Source of the DNA: Longimicrobium sp.
GTDB taxonomy: Bacteria; Gemmatimonadota; Gemmatimonadetes; Longimicrobiales; Longimicrobiaceae
Length of the DNA: 6,012 bases
Assembly (NCBI GenBank): GCA_030446945.1
Contig: JAUJMI010000246.1
Location: 1 to 6,012 of the forward strand
Reading direction: 5' to 3'
Shown: piece by piece, positions 1 through 5,978 of the stretch
Position numbering within the stretch: the stretch's first letter is position 1
Layout of the letters: each line of letters opens with the position of its first letter
Notes under the pieces: model-generated
Databases searched by the model: none
Told to the model about the DNA's origin: nothing
The model's input: the letters and a program-made list of their open reading frames with translations, nothing else
Program-made: the position numbers and the translations under genes

Positions 1-10
1 CCGCCCTCCC

Positions 11-1207
11 CTACGGCCGCGGCGGCGGCTCAGTCGGCCCGGGTGGGAGCACGAACGGCGCCATGCCGGGCGCGCGCAGCACGAAGCCCTGCCGCAGCTC
101 GCCCACCACCATGCGCCGCACCGGCGAGGCGCCGCGATCGCGCTCGGGGCGCGCGACGGCGCTCAGCAGGCCGAGACGCTCCGCGGGGCCGCCGGCGAAA
201 GGTGCCCGGATCACGCGGTACACCAGGCCGGTGCCCCCCGCCGTGTCCTGCCGCTCGGAGGGGACCTCCTGCAGGAAGACGAAGCGGTCCGTGAGCGGGA
301 GGGCGCGAGGCGCGATGCCGGGGCCCACCACCCGCGTCTCGCCGCTGCGCAGATCGCGGACGTGGATCACGCGCCCGGCCTCGTACACCACCAGGGTACG
401 GCCGCTGTTCAGGAAGGCGGGGACGACGCTGTCCACCACCTCCACCCCCTGCGCCAGCGGCACCAGCCGCGCCCGCGGAAGCTCCACCCACAGCGATCCC
501 ACCTGCAGCCCTCCTACCGTGTCCGCCGCGCCCGCGTGGAAGACGATCTGCGGCGCGGAGTCCGCGGCCACGGTGCGCAGCTCGCCGCGCGGGTTGCGCG
601 CCAGCGGCCCCCCGCGCGACTCGAAGAGCGTGATGAGCTGCTGCGCGATGAGCTTCACCTGCGGATCCGGCTCGCGCGCCGCCACCGAGCGGAGGAGCCC
701 CACGTCCTCCACGTCCAGCCCTTGGAGCGCGTTCAGCCGCACTCGGGGCGACGGGTCGCCGACGGCGGCGCGCAGGGCGTTGCGCGCCTGCGGCGAATCG
801 ACCGCGAAGCGCTGCACCCCCGTCACCGCCGCCAGCCGCACCTCGTCGACCGCGCTGGAGACCAGGATGCGGCGCAACAGGTTGAGCGCGCCCGGCGCGC
901 CACGGTCCGCCAGGAGCGTGATGGCGTTGGCGCGCACGTGGTCCGCGACGCCGGGATCGAGCACGATGCGGATGAGCACTTCGTCCAGCTCGCGCCCCAG
1001 CACCTCCAGCCGTGCGCGCTCGCGGTAGTACGCGGGGGAGGGCGTCTCCGCGTCCAGGATGCGCGTGACGCGCGCCTGCAGGCGGTCCGGCCGCGGGGTG
1101 GCGCCTCCGCCCGCAATGAAGCAGCCGGAAAGCACGGCGAGCAGCGGCAGCGCCAGGAGGCGTGCCGGCCAGGGTGCGATTCGGGTGCGCGGGCAGACGA
1201 GCTTCAC
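11..1207 (-). CDS. HEAT-repeat lipoprotein, function unknown
   Basis: This 398-residue protein is predicted to be membrane-anchored and exported. The N-terminus has basic residues, a hydrophobic stretch (about residues 15-26) and a lipobox L26-S-G-C29, so Cys29 should be lipidated after signal peptidase II cleavage. Residues about 85-197 form three or four alpha-helical HEAT-like repeats, recognisable by recurring VRANAITLLADRG, VRLAAVTGVQRF, VRLNALQGLD and VKLIAQQLITLF helices, the last two following a D-P turn. Residues about 205-390 are beta-rich, with segments such as RTLVVYEAGRVIHVRDLRSG that resemble beta-propeller blades, and the tail is proline-rich. The GTG start at 1207 is chosen because it overlaps the anmK stop (GTGA) and gives an intact signal peptide; GAGAG lies about 5 bases upstream. 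The open frame continues further upstream, but only as an antisense shadow of anmK. HEAT repeats usually mediate protein binding, so a scaffold role at the envelope is inferred. I do not recognise the family. Confidence 0.85.
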   Translation of the reverse strand: MKLVCPRTRIAPWPARLLALPLLAVLSGCFIAGGGATPRPDRLQARVTRILDAETPSPAYYRERARLEVLGRELDEVLIRIVLDPGVADHVRANAITLLADRGAPGALNLLRRILVSSAVDEVRLAAVTGVQRFAVDSPQARNALRAAVGDPSPRVRLNALQGLDVEDVGLLRSVAAREPDPQVKLIAQQLITLFESRGGPLARNPRGELRTVAADSAPQIVFHAGAADTVGGLQVGSLWVELPRARLVPLAQGVEVVDSVVPAFLNSGRTLVVYEAGRVIHVRDLRSGETRVVGPGIAPRALPLTDRFVFLQEVPSERQDTAGGTGLVYRVIRAPFAGGPAERLGLLSAVARPERDRGASPVRRMVVGELRQGFVLRAPGMAPFVLPPGPTEPPPRP

Positions 1208-2364
1208 GCGTTCTCTCGAAGTACGCCGGGGGTGAGCGAGCCCAGGACGCGCGGCCCCGCCGCCCCCGTCGCCGAGGGGAGGTTGGCTGGGATGCCGCGC
1301 AGGTGGGCCCATGCCAGCACGGCGAAGGCGACCGCCTCCTTCGCCTCGGGATCGACGCCGAGCGTGGCGCCGTCCACCAGCGGCAGCGGGCGGAGGAGCG
1401 CGCCGATGCGCGCCACCAGCGTCGGGTTCATCGCCCCGCCGCCAGTGAGGATCACCTCGTCCAGCCCGCGCGGGATCAGCCAGCGCCGGTACGCGTCCGC
1501 GATGCTGCGCGCGGTCAGCTCGGTCAGGGTGGCGACGAGGTCCATCCAATCCTGGTCTCCCTCGGGCTCCAGCAGCTCCACCAGCCTCGACACGAAGGGG
1601 CGCCCGAACTCCTCCCGCCCCGTGCTCTTGGGCGGCTCCGCGGCGAAGTACGGGTGGCGCAGGAGGTCGGCCAGGAGCGACTCGTCCACCGTGCCGCGCG
1701 CCGCCAGCCGGCCGTCGCGGTCGAAGGTCAGCTTCCCCCCCGTCGCGATCTCCACCGCCGCGTCGATCAGCGCGTTCCCCGGCCCCGTGTCGAAGGCGAA
1801 TACCTCTTCTCCTGACCCGCGAGGCGGCACGCGCGTCACGTTGCCGATCCCCCCGATGTTCTGCAGGGCGCGGGCGCGGTCCGGAACGGAGAAGAGGAGC
1901 TGGTCCACCCAGGGCACCAGCGGCGCGCCCTGCCCCCCCGCCGCGATGTCGCGCGTGCGGAAGTCGGAGACGACCGCGATCCCCGTGCGCTCCGCGATCG
2001 TCGCGGCATCGCCCAGCTGGAGCGTCGCGCCGCGTCGTGCGCCCGCCGGCGGGCGGTGCCACACCGTCTGGCCGTGGGAACCGACCGCATCGACGGTAGA
2101 AAGATCAACGTCCGCCTCCCGGCAAACCCGCACAACCGCCTCGGACATCCACTCGCCGAGGTCGGCGTGCAGCCCGCAGAGCGCCTCGGCCGTCCCCGCC
2201 AGGATGCCGTCGTGGATGGCGGCGCGGCGCGCGTCGTCGTAAGGCAGGGTGATGGCGTGGACGACGCTCGCCTTCACGTCGCCCACCCTCTCTCCCACCA
2301 CCTCCACGAGCGCGGCATCCACCCCGTCGAGCGAGGTGCCGGACATCAGGCCCACGATGAGCAT
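1204..2364 (-). CDS. anmK: Anhydro-N-acetylmuramic acid kinase
   Basis: This cytoplasmic enzyme uses ATP to open the 1,6-anhydro ring of anhydro-MurNAc and phosphorylate O6, giving MurNAc-6-phosphate, the substrate of MurQ. The 386 residues are close to the family's usual length (E. coli about 369). Visible motifs are the N-terminal phosphate loop GLMSGTSLDGVD (5-16), GSHGQTVWH (95-103), SDFRTRDIAAGGQGAPLVP (133-151), QNIGGIGNVT (168-177), FDTGPGN (191-197) and the nucleotide-site LTGGGAMNP (306-314). From memory of the P. aeruginosa enzyme, Asp192 of FDTGPGN should be the catalytic base. The ATG at 2364 is chosen because the family signature starts a few residues later and a GAGG ribosome site lies 7 bases upstream, although the frame is open for 32 more codons inside the preceding gene. 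The gene starts 4 bases after its upstream neighbour and overlaps the lipoprotein gene at its stop codon. The chain looks complete. Confidence 0.97.
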   Translation of the reverse strand: MLIVGLMSGTSLDGVDAALVEVVGERVGDVKASVVHAITLPYDDARRAAIHDGILAGTAEALCGLHADLGEWMSEAVVRVCREADVDLSTVDAVGSHGQTVWHRPPAGARRGATLQLGDAATIAERTGIAVVSDFRTRDIAAGGQGAPLVPWVDQLLFSVPDRARALQNIGGIGNVTRVPPRGSGEEVFAFDTGPGNALIDAAVEIATGGKLTFDRDGRLAARGTVDESLLADLLRHPYFAAEPPKSTGREEFGRPFVSRLVELLEPEGDQDWMDLVATLTELTARSIADAYRRWLIPRGLDEVILTGGGAMNPTLVARIGALLRPLPLVDGATLGVDPEAKEAVAFAVLAWAHLRGIPANLPSATGAAGPRVLGSLTPGVLRENA

Positions 2365-2368
2365 CGCG

Positions 2369-2863
2369 CTACCTCGCCACGTCGCCGCGGAGGACGGCCA
2401 GGTGCCGGCCGTCCATCTCCACCACCGCGGACGCGGCCTGGAAGGTCGTAACGCGCCCACCCTCCTTCGTCGCGGCGCTCCAATCCCACACGCTGATCCC
2501 CCTTCTCTGGAGCGCGGCGAAGTTGCGGGCGCGCAGGGCTGAGAACAGGTCGAGTCCCTCCCGGACCGCCTCGGCCCCCCCGGTACCCGGAGTGTACCCG
2601 AAGTCGAGCGAGATGGAGCCGCCCGCCTGGAGCTCCCTCAGCGCGATCGCGAACCAGCTCTCCAGCGCGTACGCGGACGCCAGGACGTGCGGCACCCGCG
2701 GGTTGCCGCCGGCGCCATCGGCCGCTAGGTGGAAGGCCCGCGGCGCGAGGTCAAGCCGCGTGAGCAGCTCTTCCCACTCCACCTCCGAAGGCGGACGCTC
2801 GGGAAAGATCAGCAGACGGTCCTGGAGCTCCGTCATCCATTCAAAGGTGCCCGGGAACGTCAC
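2369..2863 (-). CDS. Hypothetical protein between murQ and anmK
   Basis: I do not recognise this 164-residue protein. It has no signal peptide, no membrane segment and no cysteines, so it is probably cytoplasmic. The N-terminal half is acidic and likely helical (SEVEWEELLTRLDLAP, about 26-41). It is followed by FHLAADGAGGNPRVPHVLAS (45-64), an aromatic helix ALESWFAIALRELQAG, and a glycine-rich segment ISLDFGYTPGTGG (84-96). The C-terminal part has an aromatic stretch ISVWDWSAATKEGG (123-136) and short strands ending in HLAVLRGD. The GTG start at 2863 is preferred because its GTGA overlaps the murQ stop; ATG at 2836 (155 residues) is the alternative and has no ribosome site either. That the frame is coding is supported by the tight fit between murQ and anmK. 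Its position between two consecutive recycling enzymes suggests a role in the same process, but this is guilt by association only. Confidence 0.8.
   Translation of the reverse strand: MTFPGTFEWMTELQDRLLIFPERPPSEVEWEELLTRLDLAPRAFHLAADGAGGNPRVPHVLASAYALESWFAIALRELQAGGSISLDFGYTPGTGGAEAVREGLDLFSALRARNFAALQRRGISVWDWSAATKEGGRVTTFQAASAVVEMDGRHLAVLRGDVAR
2372..2375 (-). promoter_or_regulatory. Ribosome binding site of anmK
   Basis: GAGG on the minus strand sits 7 bases before the anmK ATG at 2364 and lies within the last codons of the preceding gene (GCG AGG TAG). This is the clearest Shine-Dalgarno sequence in the window. It fixes the start codon and suggests that ribosomes finishing the upstream gene help initiate anmK. 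Confidence 0.7.
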
Positions 2864-3774
2864 CGCTCGCTCTTGAGCACGTCGCCGATCCGGCCGCCGG
2901 CGCGCAGGAGGACGCGGGTGGACTCGTCGCGGTCGGTGCCGCACCAGAACATCACCATCGCCGTCTTGACGCTCCCCCCGGCGCTGGCCAGGAGCGAGCG
3001 GGCGGCGTCGCGCTCCAGGTCGAGCGTTTCCATGAGGATGCGCTCGCTGCGGTCGCGCAGCTTCTCGTTGGTGGCGCGCAGGTCCACCATCAGGTTGCCG
3101 AACACCTTCCCCATGCGGATCATCGCGCCGGTGGTGAGGGTGTTGAGCACCAGCTTCGTGGCCGTCCCCGCCTTCATGCGCGTGCTCCCCGTCACCACCT
3201 CGGGGCCGGGAAGCGGCGCGATCACCACGTCGTACGTCTCCAGCATCCAGTCCGCGGGAGGGGTGCAGAGCAGAAAGCCGGTGCGGGCGCCGCGCTCCTG
3301 GGCCCGCGCCAGCGCCCCGTGCACGTACGGGGTGGTGCCCGACGCGGCGATGCCGAAGGCGAAGTCGTCCGTCCCCACCTCCATCTCGTCCACGATCTTC
3401 GCGCCCTCCTCGCGACTGTCCTCGGCGCCCTCGATGGCGTTGGTGAGGGCCTCGTGGCCGCCGGCGATCACCCCGCGCACCATGCGCGCGTCGGTGCCGT
3501 AGGTGGGGGGCATCTCCGACGCGTCCAGCACACCCAGGCGCCCGGAGGTCCCGGCGCCGAAGTACACCAGCCGCCCGCCGTTGCGGAAGCAGTCGGCGGC
3601 GATCTCCACCGCTTCGGCGATCTGCTCCAGCTGGGTGGCGACCGCGGGGGCGATCTTGTGGTCTTCCTCGTTGATCACCCGGACGATCTCCAGCGCCGAC
3701 AGGCGGTCGATCTCGGTGCTGGCGGGGTTGCGCTGCTCGGTGAGGCGCGGGTCCAGCGGGGGTCTCTGGGTCAT
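2860..3774 (-). CDS. murQ: N-acetylmuramic acid 6-phosphate etherase
   Basis: MurQ cleaves the D-lactyl ether of MurNAc-6-phosphate, yielding GlcNAc-6-phosphate and D-lactate, so wall-derived sugar can re-enter amino-sugar metabolism. The 304 residues match the family (E. coli 298). It is a single SIS-fold sugar-phosphate isomerase-like domain. Motifs include TEQRNPAS (12-19), YFGAGTSGRLGVLDASEMPP (71-90), EGAEDSREEG (115-124), GIAASGTTPY (141-150) and the GCKR/MurQ signature GPEVVTGSTRMKAGTATK (190-207). By alignment from memory with E. coli Glu83 and Glu114, the catalytic acids should be Glu87 and Glu118, and both are present. ATG 3774 is chosen because the conserved region begins at once. 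The open frame extends upstream to 4032, but that part runs through the intergenic repeat and over the ggt start. No Shine-Dalgarno is visible before the ATG. It is the first gene of the minus-strand operon. Confidence 0.97.
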   Translation of the reverse strand: MTQRPPLDPRLTEQRNPASTEIDRLSALEIVRVINEEDHKIAPAVATQLEQIAEAVEIAADCFRNGGRLVYFGAGTSGRLGVLDASEMPPTYGTDARMVRGVIAGGHEALTNAIEGAEDSREEGAKIVDEMEVGTDDFAFGIAASGTTPYVHGALARAQERGARTGFLLCTPPADWMLETYDVVIAPLPGPEVVTGSTRMKAGTATKLVLNTLTTGAMIRMGKVFGNLMVDLRATNEKLRDRSERILMETLDLERDAARSLLASAGGSVKTAMVMFWCGTDRDESTRVLLRAGGRIGDVLKSER

Positions 3775-3910
3775 CGCGTCGAGTGGGAAAGGCGCGGGTG
3801 TGCCCCGCGCACGCACGCCCCAACGTGGGCGGAGATCCTCCCGGATGCAAGAGCGCAGCCGCAGCGGCGGGTGTTTACGACGCCGGGGCTGGTCTGGGAC
3901 CGACGACGGG

Positions 3911-3916
3911 TATAGC
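3911..3916 (+). promoter_or_regulatory. Possible -10 element for the gamma-glutamyltransferase gene
   Basis: TATAGC stands out in a GC-rich spacer about 95 bases before the ggt ATG and just upstream of the heptad repeat. No good -35 hexamer lies 16-18 bases before it. Read on the minus strand, the same spot gives TATACC, which could serve murQ, but the nearest TTGGCA is only 13 bases away. The call rests mainly on composition and position. Confidence 0.25.
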
Positions 3917-3924
3917 ATGAAAGG

Positions 3925-3983
3925 AAGTGCCAAGTGCCTGGTGGGTCCGATCGCGGTCACTGAGCACCAGCCACCAGGCACTG
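3925..3983. repeat. Convergent heptad arrays forming a 12-bp inverted repeat
   Basis: On the plus strand three 7-base units run head to tail: AAGTGCC, AAGTGCC, TGGTGGG (3925-3945). On the minus strand four units run toward them: CAGTGCC, TGGTGGC, TGGTGCT, CAGTGAC (3983 down to 3956). All share an xRGTGxx plan (R = A or G). The outer units pair perfectly: AGTGCCTGGTGG at 3933-3944 is the reverse complement of 3971-3982, with 26 bases between the arms. The element ends 27 bases before the ggt ATG and would be transcribed in the ggt leader if transcription starts near 3920. It could be an operator for a dimeric or oligomeric regulator, a leader hairpin, or a copy of a dispersed intergenic repeat. 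The sequence alone does not decide. Confidence 0.75.
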
Positions 3984-4010
3984 CTTTCCTCACCCACACC
4001 GTCCATTCGC

Positions 4011-5804
4011 ATGAACCTCCGCCGCGCCGCACTCGTACCCATCCTCCCGCTCATGGCCCTGGTGATGGGGCGGGGCGGGGCCGCGCCCGCAAGCGCGCCC
4101 GTCGCGCCGGACACCTCGCGCCTCTTCGCGCCGGCGTGGGAGTACCCGCGCGGGAGCATCGCGCCGGTGCGCTCCACCGCCGGGATGGTGGTGACCACCG
4201 ACCGCATCGCGAGCGAGGTGGGGGCGGAGATCCTGCGCCGCGGCGGCAACGCGGTCGATGCGGCGGTCGCGACCCACTTCGCGCTCGCCGTGGTCAACCC
4301 CGAGGCCGGCAACATCGGCGGCGGCGGCTTCATGGTCGTGAGGATGGCGGATGGGACGACCGCGGCGCTCGACTTCCGCGAGATGGCGCCCGGTCGCGCC
4401 ACGCGCGACATGTTCCTGGACGCGGCGGGGAACGTCACCAACAGGTCCACCGAGGGGCACCTGGCGGCCGGCGTCCCCGGATCGGTGGCGGGGATGTGGG
4501 AGGCGCACAAGCGGTTCGGGCGGCTGCCGTGGGCGGAGCTGGTGGCGCCGGCGGCGAACCTGGCCGACGGGATCGTGGTGCACCAGCGGCTGGCGCAGTC
4601 GTTCTACAACAACCGCAAGGAGCTGGTCAAGAACGCGGAGACGGCACGCATCTTCACCCGCCGCGGCGAGCCGCTGCGCGTGGGCGACCGCCTGGTGCAG
4701 ACCGACCTCGCGGAGACGCTGCGCCGCGTGGCGCGCAACGGGCGCGACGGCTTCTACACCGGCCGCACCGCCGAGCTGGTGGAGGCGGAGATGCGGCGCG
4801 GCGGCGGGCTGATCACGCGCGAGGACATGGGGCGCTACAAGGCCCTCTGGCGCGACCCGGTCCGCTTCCGCTACCGCGGCCACGAGGTGATCTCCATGCC
4901 GCCCCCCTCCTCCGGCGGCGCCACGATGGCGGCGATGCTCAAGATCCTGGAGGGGTACGACCTGCGGCGGATGAGGTTCATGGGGCCCGACCACGCGCAC
5001 CTCTTCGCCGAGGCCGCGCGCCGGGCGTACGCGGACCGCAACGCGTACCTGGCCGACCCCGACTTCGTCCCCCAGCCCACCGCGCGGATGATCTCGGACG
5101 CCTACGCCGCCACCCGCCGCGCCACCATCCGCCGCGACCGCGCCACGGCGTCGGCCCAGGTGGCGCCGGGCCTCGGCGCCCCGCCCACCGAGGGGACGGA
5201 GACGACGCACTACTCCATCATGGACCAGCGGGGGAACGCGGTGGCGGTCACCACCACGATCAACTCGCTGTACGGCAACCTGGTGACGGTGCCCGGCGCG
5301 GGGTTCCTGCTCAACAACGAGATGGACGACTTCACCTCCAAGCCGGGCGTTCCCAACCAGTTCGGGCTGGTGCAGGGAGCCGCCAACGCCATCGCCCCCG
5401 GCAAGCGGATGCTCTCCGCGATGACCCCTACGATCGTGCTCGACCCCTCCGGCCGCGTGAAGCTGGTGACGGGGACGCCGGGCGGCTCCACCATCATCAC
5501 CTCCATCGTGCAGCAGGTGTCCAACGTGGTGGACTTCGGGATGGACGTGGCGACCGCCACCTCCGCCCCGCGCCTCCATCACCAGCACCTCCCCGACTCG
5601 CTCCGCTTCGAGCGCCGCGGGCTGGACGCGGCCACCGTCAGCCGGCTCCGCGGGATGGGCCACGCCATGGCCGAGCGCCAGGGCTTCCAGGGCGACGTGC
5701 AGTCCATCGTGGTCACCAACGGCGCCATGACCGCCGTCGCGGATCCGCGGCGCGGTGGCGCCGCGGTGGGGGTGGCGGAGGTGGCGAGGCCGGTGGTGCA
5801 GTAG
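4011..5804 (+). CDS. ggt: Gamma-glutamyltransferase (glutathione hydrolase) precursor
   Basis: This periplasmic N-terminal-nucleophile enzyme cleaves gamma-glutamyl bonds, classically of glutathione, and hydrolyses the glutamyl group or transfers it to amino acids or peptides. The 597-residue precursor has a signal peptide (MNLRR, then a hydrophobic run to about 19, probable cleavage near ASA-P at 29/30). Autocleavage should occur before Thr398 of TTHYS, giving a large subunit of about 368 residues and a small one of 200. Substrate residues by comparison with E. coli: Arg123 in DFREMAP, Thr416 and Asn418, Glu437 and Asp440 in LLNNEMDDF, Ser469, and Gly491-Gly492 in TPGGS. The E. coli-type lid loop (KPGVPNQFGLVQG) is present. 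One pocket serine is alanine (LSAM, Ala470, instead of LSSM). ATG 4011 is chosen for the signal peptide; the frame is open back to 3927 across the inverted repeat. No Shine-Dalgarno is visible. It is divergent from murQ, so a shared role is not established. Confidence 0.97.
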   Translation: MNLRRAALVPILPLMALVMGRGGAAPASAPVAPDTSRLFAPAWEYPRGSIAPVRSTAGMVVTTDRIASEVGAEILRRGGNAVDAAVATHFALAVVNPEAGNIGGGGFMVVRMADGTTAALDFREMAPGRATRDMFLDAAGNVTNRSTEGHLAAGVPGSVAGMWEAHKRFGRLPWAELVAPAANLADGIVVHQRLAQSFYNNRKELVKNAETARIFTRRGEPLRVGDRLVQTDLAETLRRVARNGRDGFYTGRTAELVEAEMRRGGGLITREDMGRYKALWRDPVRFRYRGHEVISMPPPSSGGATMAAMLKILEGYDLRRMRFMGPDHAHLFAEAARRAYADRNAYLADPDFVPQPTARMISDAYAATRRATIRRDRATASAQVAPGLGAPPTEGTETTHYSIMDQRGNAVAVTTTINSLYGNLVTVPGAGFLLNNEMDDFTSKPGVPNQFGLVQGAANAIAPGKRMLSAMTPTIVLDPSGRVKLVTGTPGGSTIITSIVQQVSNVVDFGMDVATATSAPRLHHQHLPDSLRFERRGLDAATVSRLRGMGHAMAERQGFQGDVQSIVVTNGAMTAVADPRRGGAAVGVAEVARPVVQ

Positions 5805-5833
5805 GCGGATGGCTGGAGAAACCCCGGCACCCG

Positions 5834-5847
5834 GCGGTTGAAACCGC
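5834..5847. repeat. TGAA-centred hairpin 1
   Basis: GCGGTTGAAACCGC has two complementary 6-base arms around GA, or a 5-bp stem closed by a TGAA tetraloop. It is 30 bases after the ggt stop and shares its plan with the hairpins at 5934 and 5961 but not their stem sequence. Confidence 0.6.
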
Positions 5848-5869
5848 TGCAGCAACGGCGGGAAGCCTG

Positions 5870-5879
5870 CCTGCGCAGG
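5870..5879. repeat. Perfect 10-bp palindrome
   Basis: CCTGCGCAGG is a perfect palindrome between hairpins 1 and 2. As it has no loop it is more likely to be a DNA-level site or part of the surrounding repeat element than an RNA hairpin. In a sequence this GC-rich a chance origin is possible. Confidence 0.4.
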
Positions 5880-5933
5880 AACGTGGGGGGCGGGATGGGC
5901 GCCGCGGGGCGGGCACCTCGGCGGCTTTGCCGG

Positions 5934-5945
5934 GGGCTGAAGCCC
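5934..5945. repeat. TGAA-centred hairpin 2
   Basis: GGGCTGAAGCCC has 5-base complementary arms around GA, closing on the same CTGAAG core as hairpin 3. The small hairpin CGGC-TTT-GCCG at 5922-5932 lies immediately before it. Confidence 0.55.
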
Positions 5946-5960
5946 GCTCGAACCACCGGA

Positions 5961-5978
5961 AGACCGCTGAAGCGGTCT
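5961..5978. repeat. TGAA-centred hairpin 3, perfect 8-bp stem
   Basis: AGACCGCT-GA-AGCGGTCT is the strongest hairpin of the cluster, with 8 complementary bases on each side of GA. It repeats the CTGAAG core of hairpin 2 sixteen bases downstream. Its stem is different, so the loop plan rather than the stem sequence is what is conserved. It could contribute to ending or stabilising the ggt transcript, though no T-run follows. Confidence 0.65.

Larger units (their letters stand above)
3775..4010. other. Divergent intergenic region, murQ / gamma-glutamyltransferase
   Basis: This 236-base spacer separates the two divergent start codons and must hold, or lie next to, the promoters of both units. 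The part next to murQ (3775-3870) is very GC-rich with no structure I can name. The centre (about 3871-3925) is relatively A+T-rich and contains the only promoter-like hexamers. The ggt-proximal part holds the heptad inverted repeat. The last 27 bases before the ggt ATG are pyrimidine-rich, so the ggt leader carries no anti-Shine-Dalgarno match. Frames running through the spacer give no recognisable protein. Confidence 0.7.

Noticed and set aside
2041..2054. 14-bp perfect palindrome GCCCGCCGGCGGGC inside anmK
   Set aside because: It encodes part of a Pro-Pro-Ala-Gly-Ala stretch in GC-rich codons. Such palindromes are expected by chance at this composition and nothing nearby suggests a site.
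1208..2062. Upstream 285-codon extension of the lipoprotein reading frame
   Set aside because: It runs through anmK in another frame, is arginine/glycine-rich low-complexity sequence, and would bury the signal peptide and lipobox. The GTG at 1207 explains the gene.
362..2242. 626-codon plus-strand open frame opposite the lipoprotein gene and anmK
   Set aside because: It is composition-driven shadow sequence with no domain, crossing two well-supported genes on the other strand.
3909..3939. Possible sigma-54 promoter on the minus strand (TTGGCAC...TGC)
   Set aside because: The GG and GC elements are separated by 13 bases instead of the required 10.
3927..4010. 28-codon N-terminal extension of gamma-glutamyltransferase
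   Set aside because: It spans the inverted repeat and would place residues in front of a clear signal peptide. ATG 4011 gives a normal secreted precursor.
3775..4032. N-terminal extension of MurQ to an upstream ATG
   Set aside because: It crosses the intergenic repeat and overlaps the ggt start. MurQ proteins begin close to the TEQRNPAS motif, which fits ATG 3774.
3990..5855. 621-codon open frame antisense to ggt
   Set aside because: Its product is histidine-, arginine- and glycine-rich with no motif, as expected for the complement of a high-GC gene. The plus strand has an unmistakable complete enzyme.
5834..5978. Intrinsic terminator of ggt
   Set aside because: Stable hairpins are present but none has a downstream T-run, so I list them as repeats and not as a terminator.
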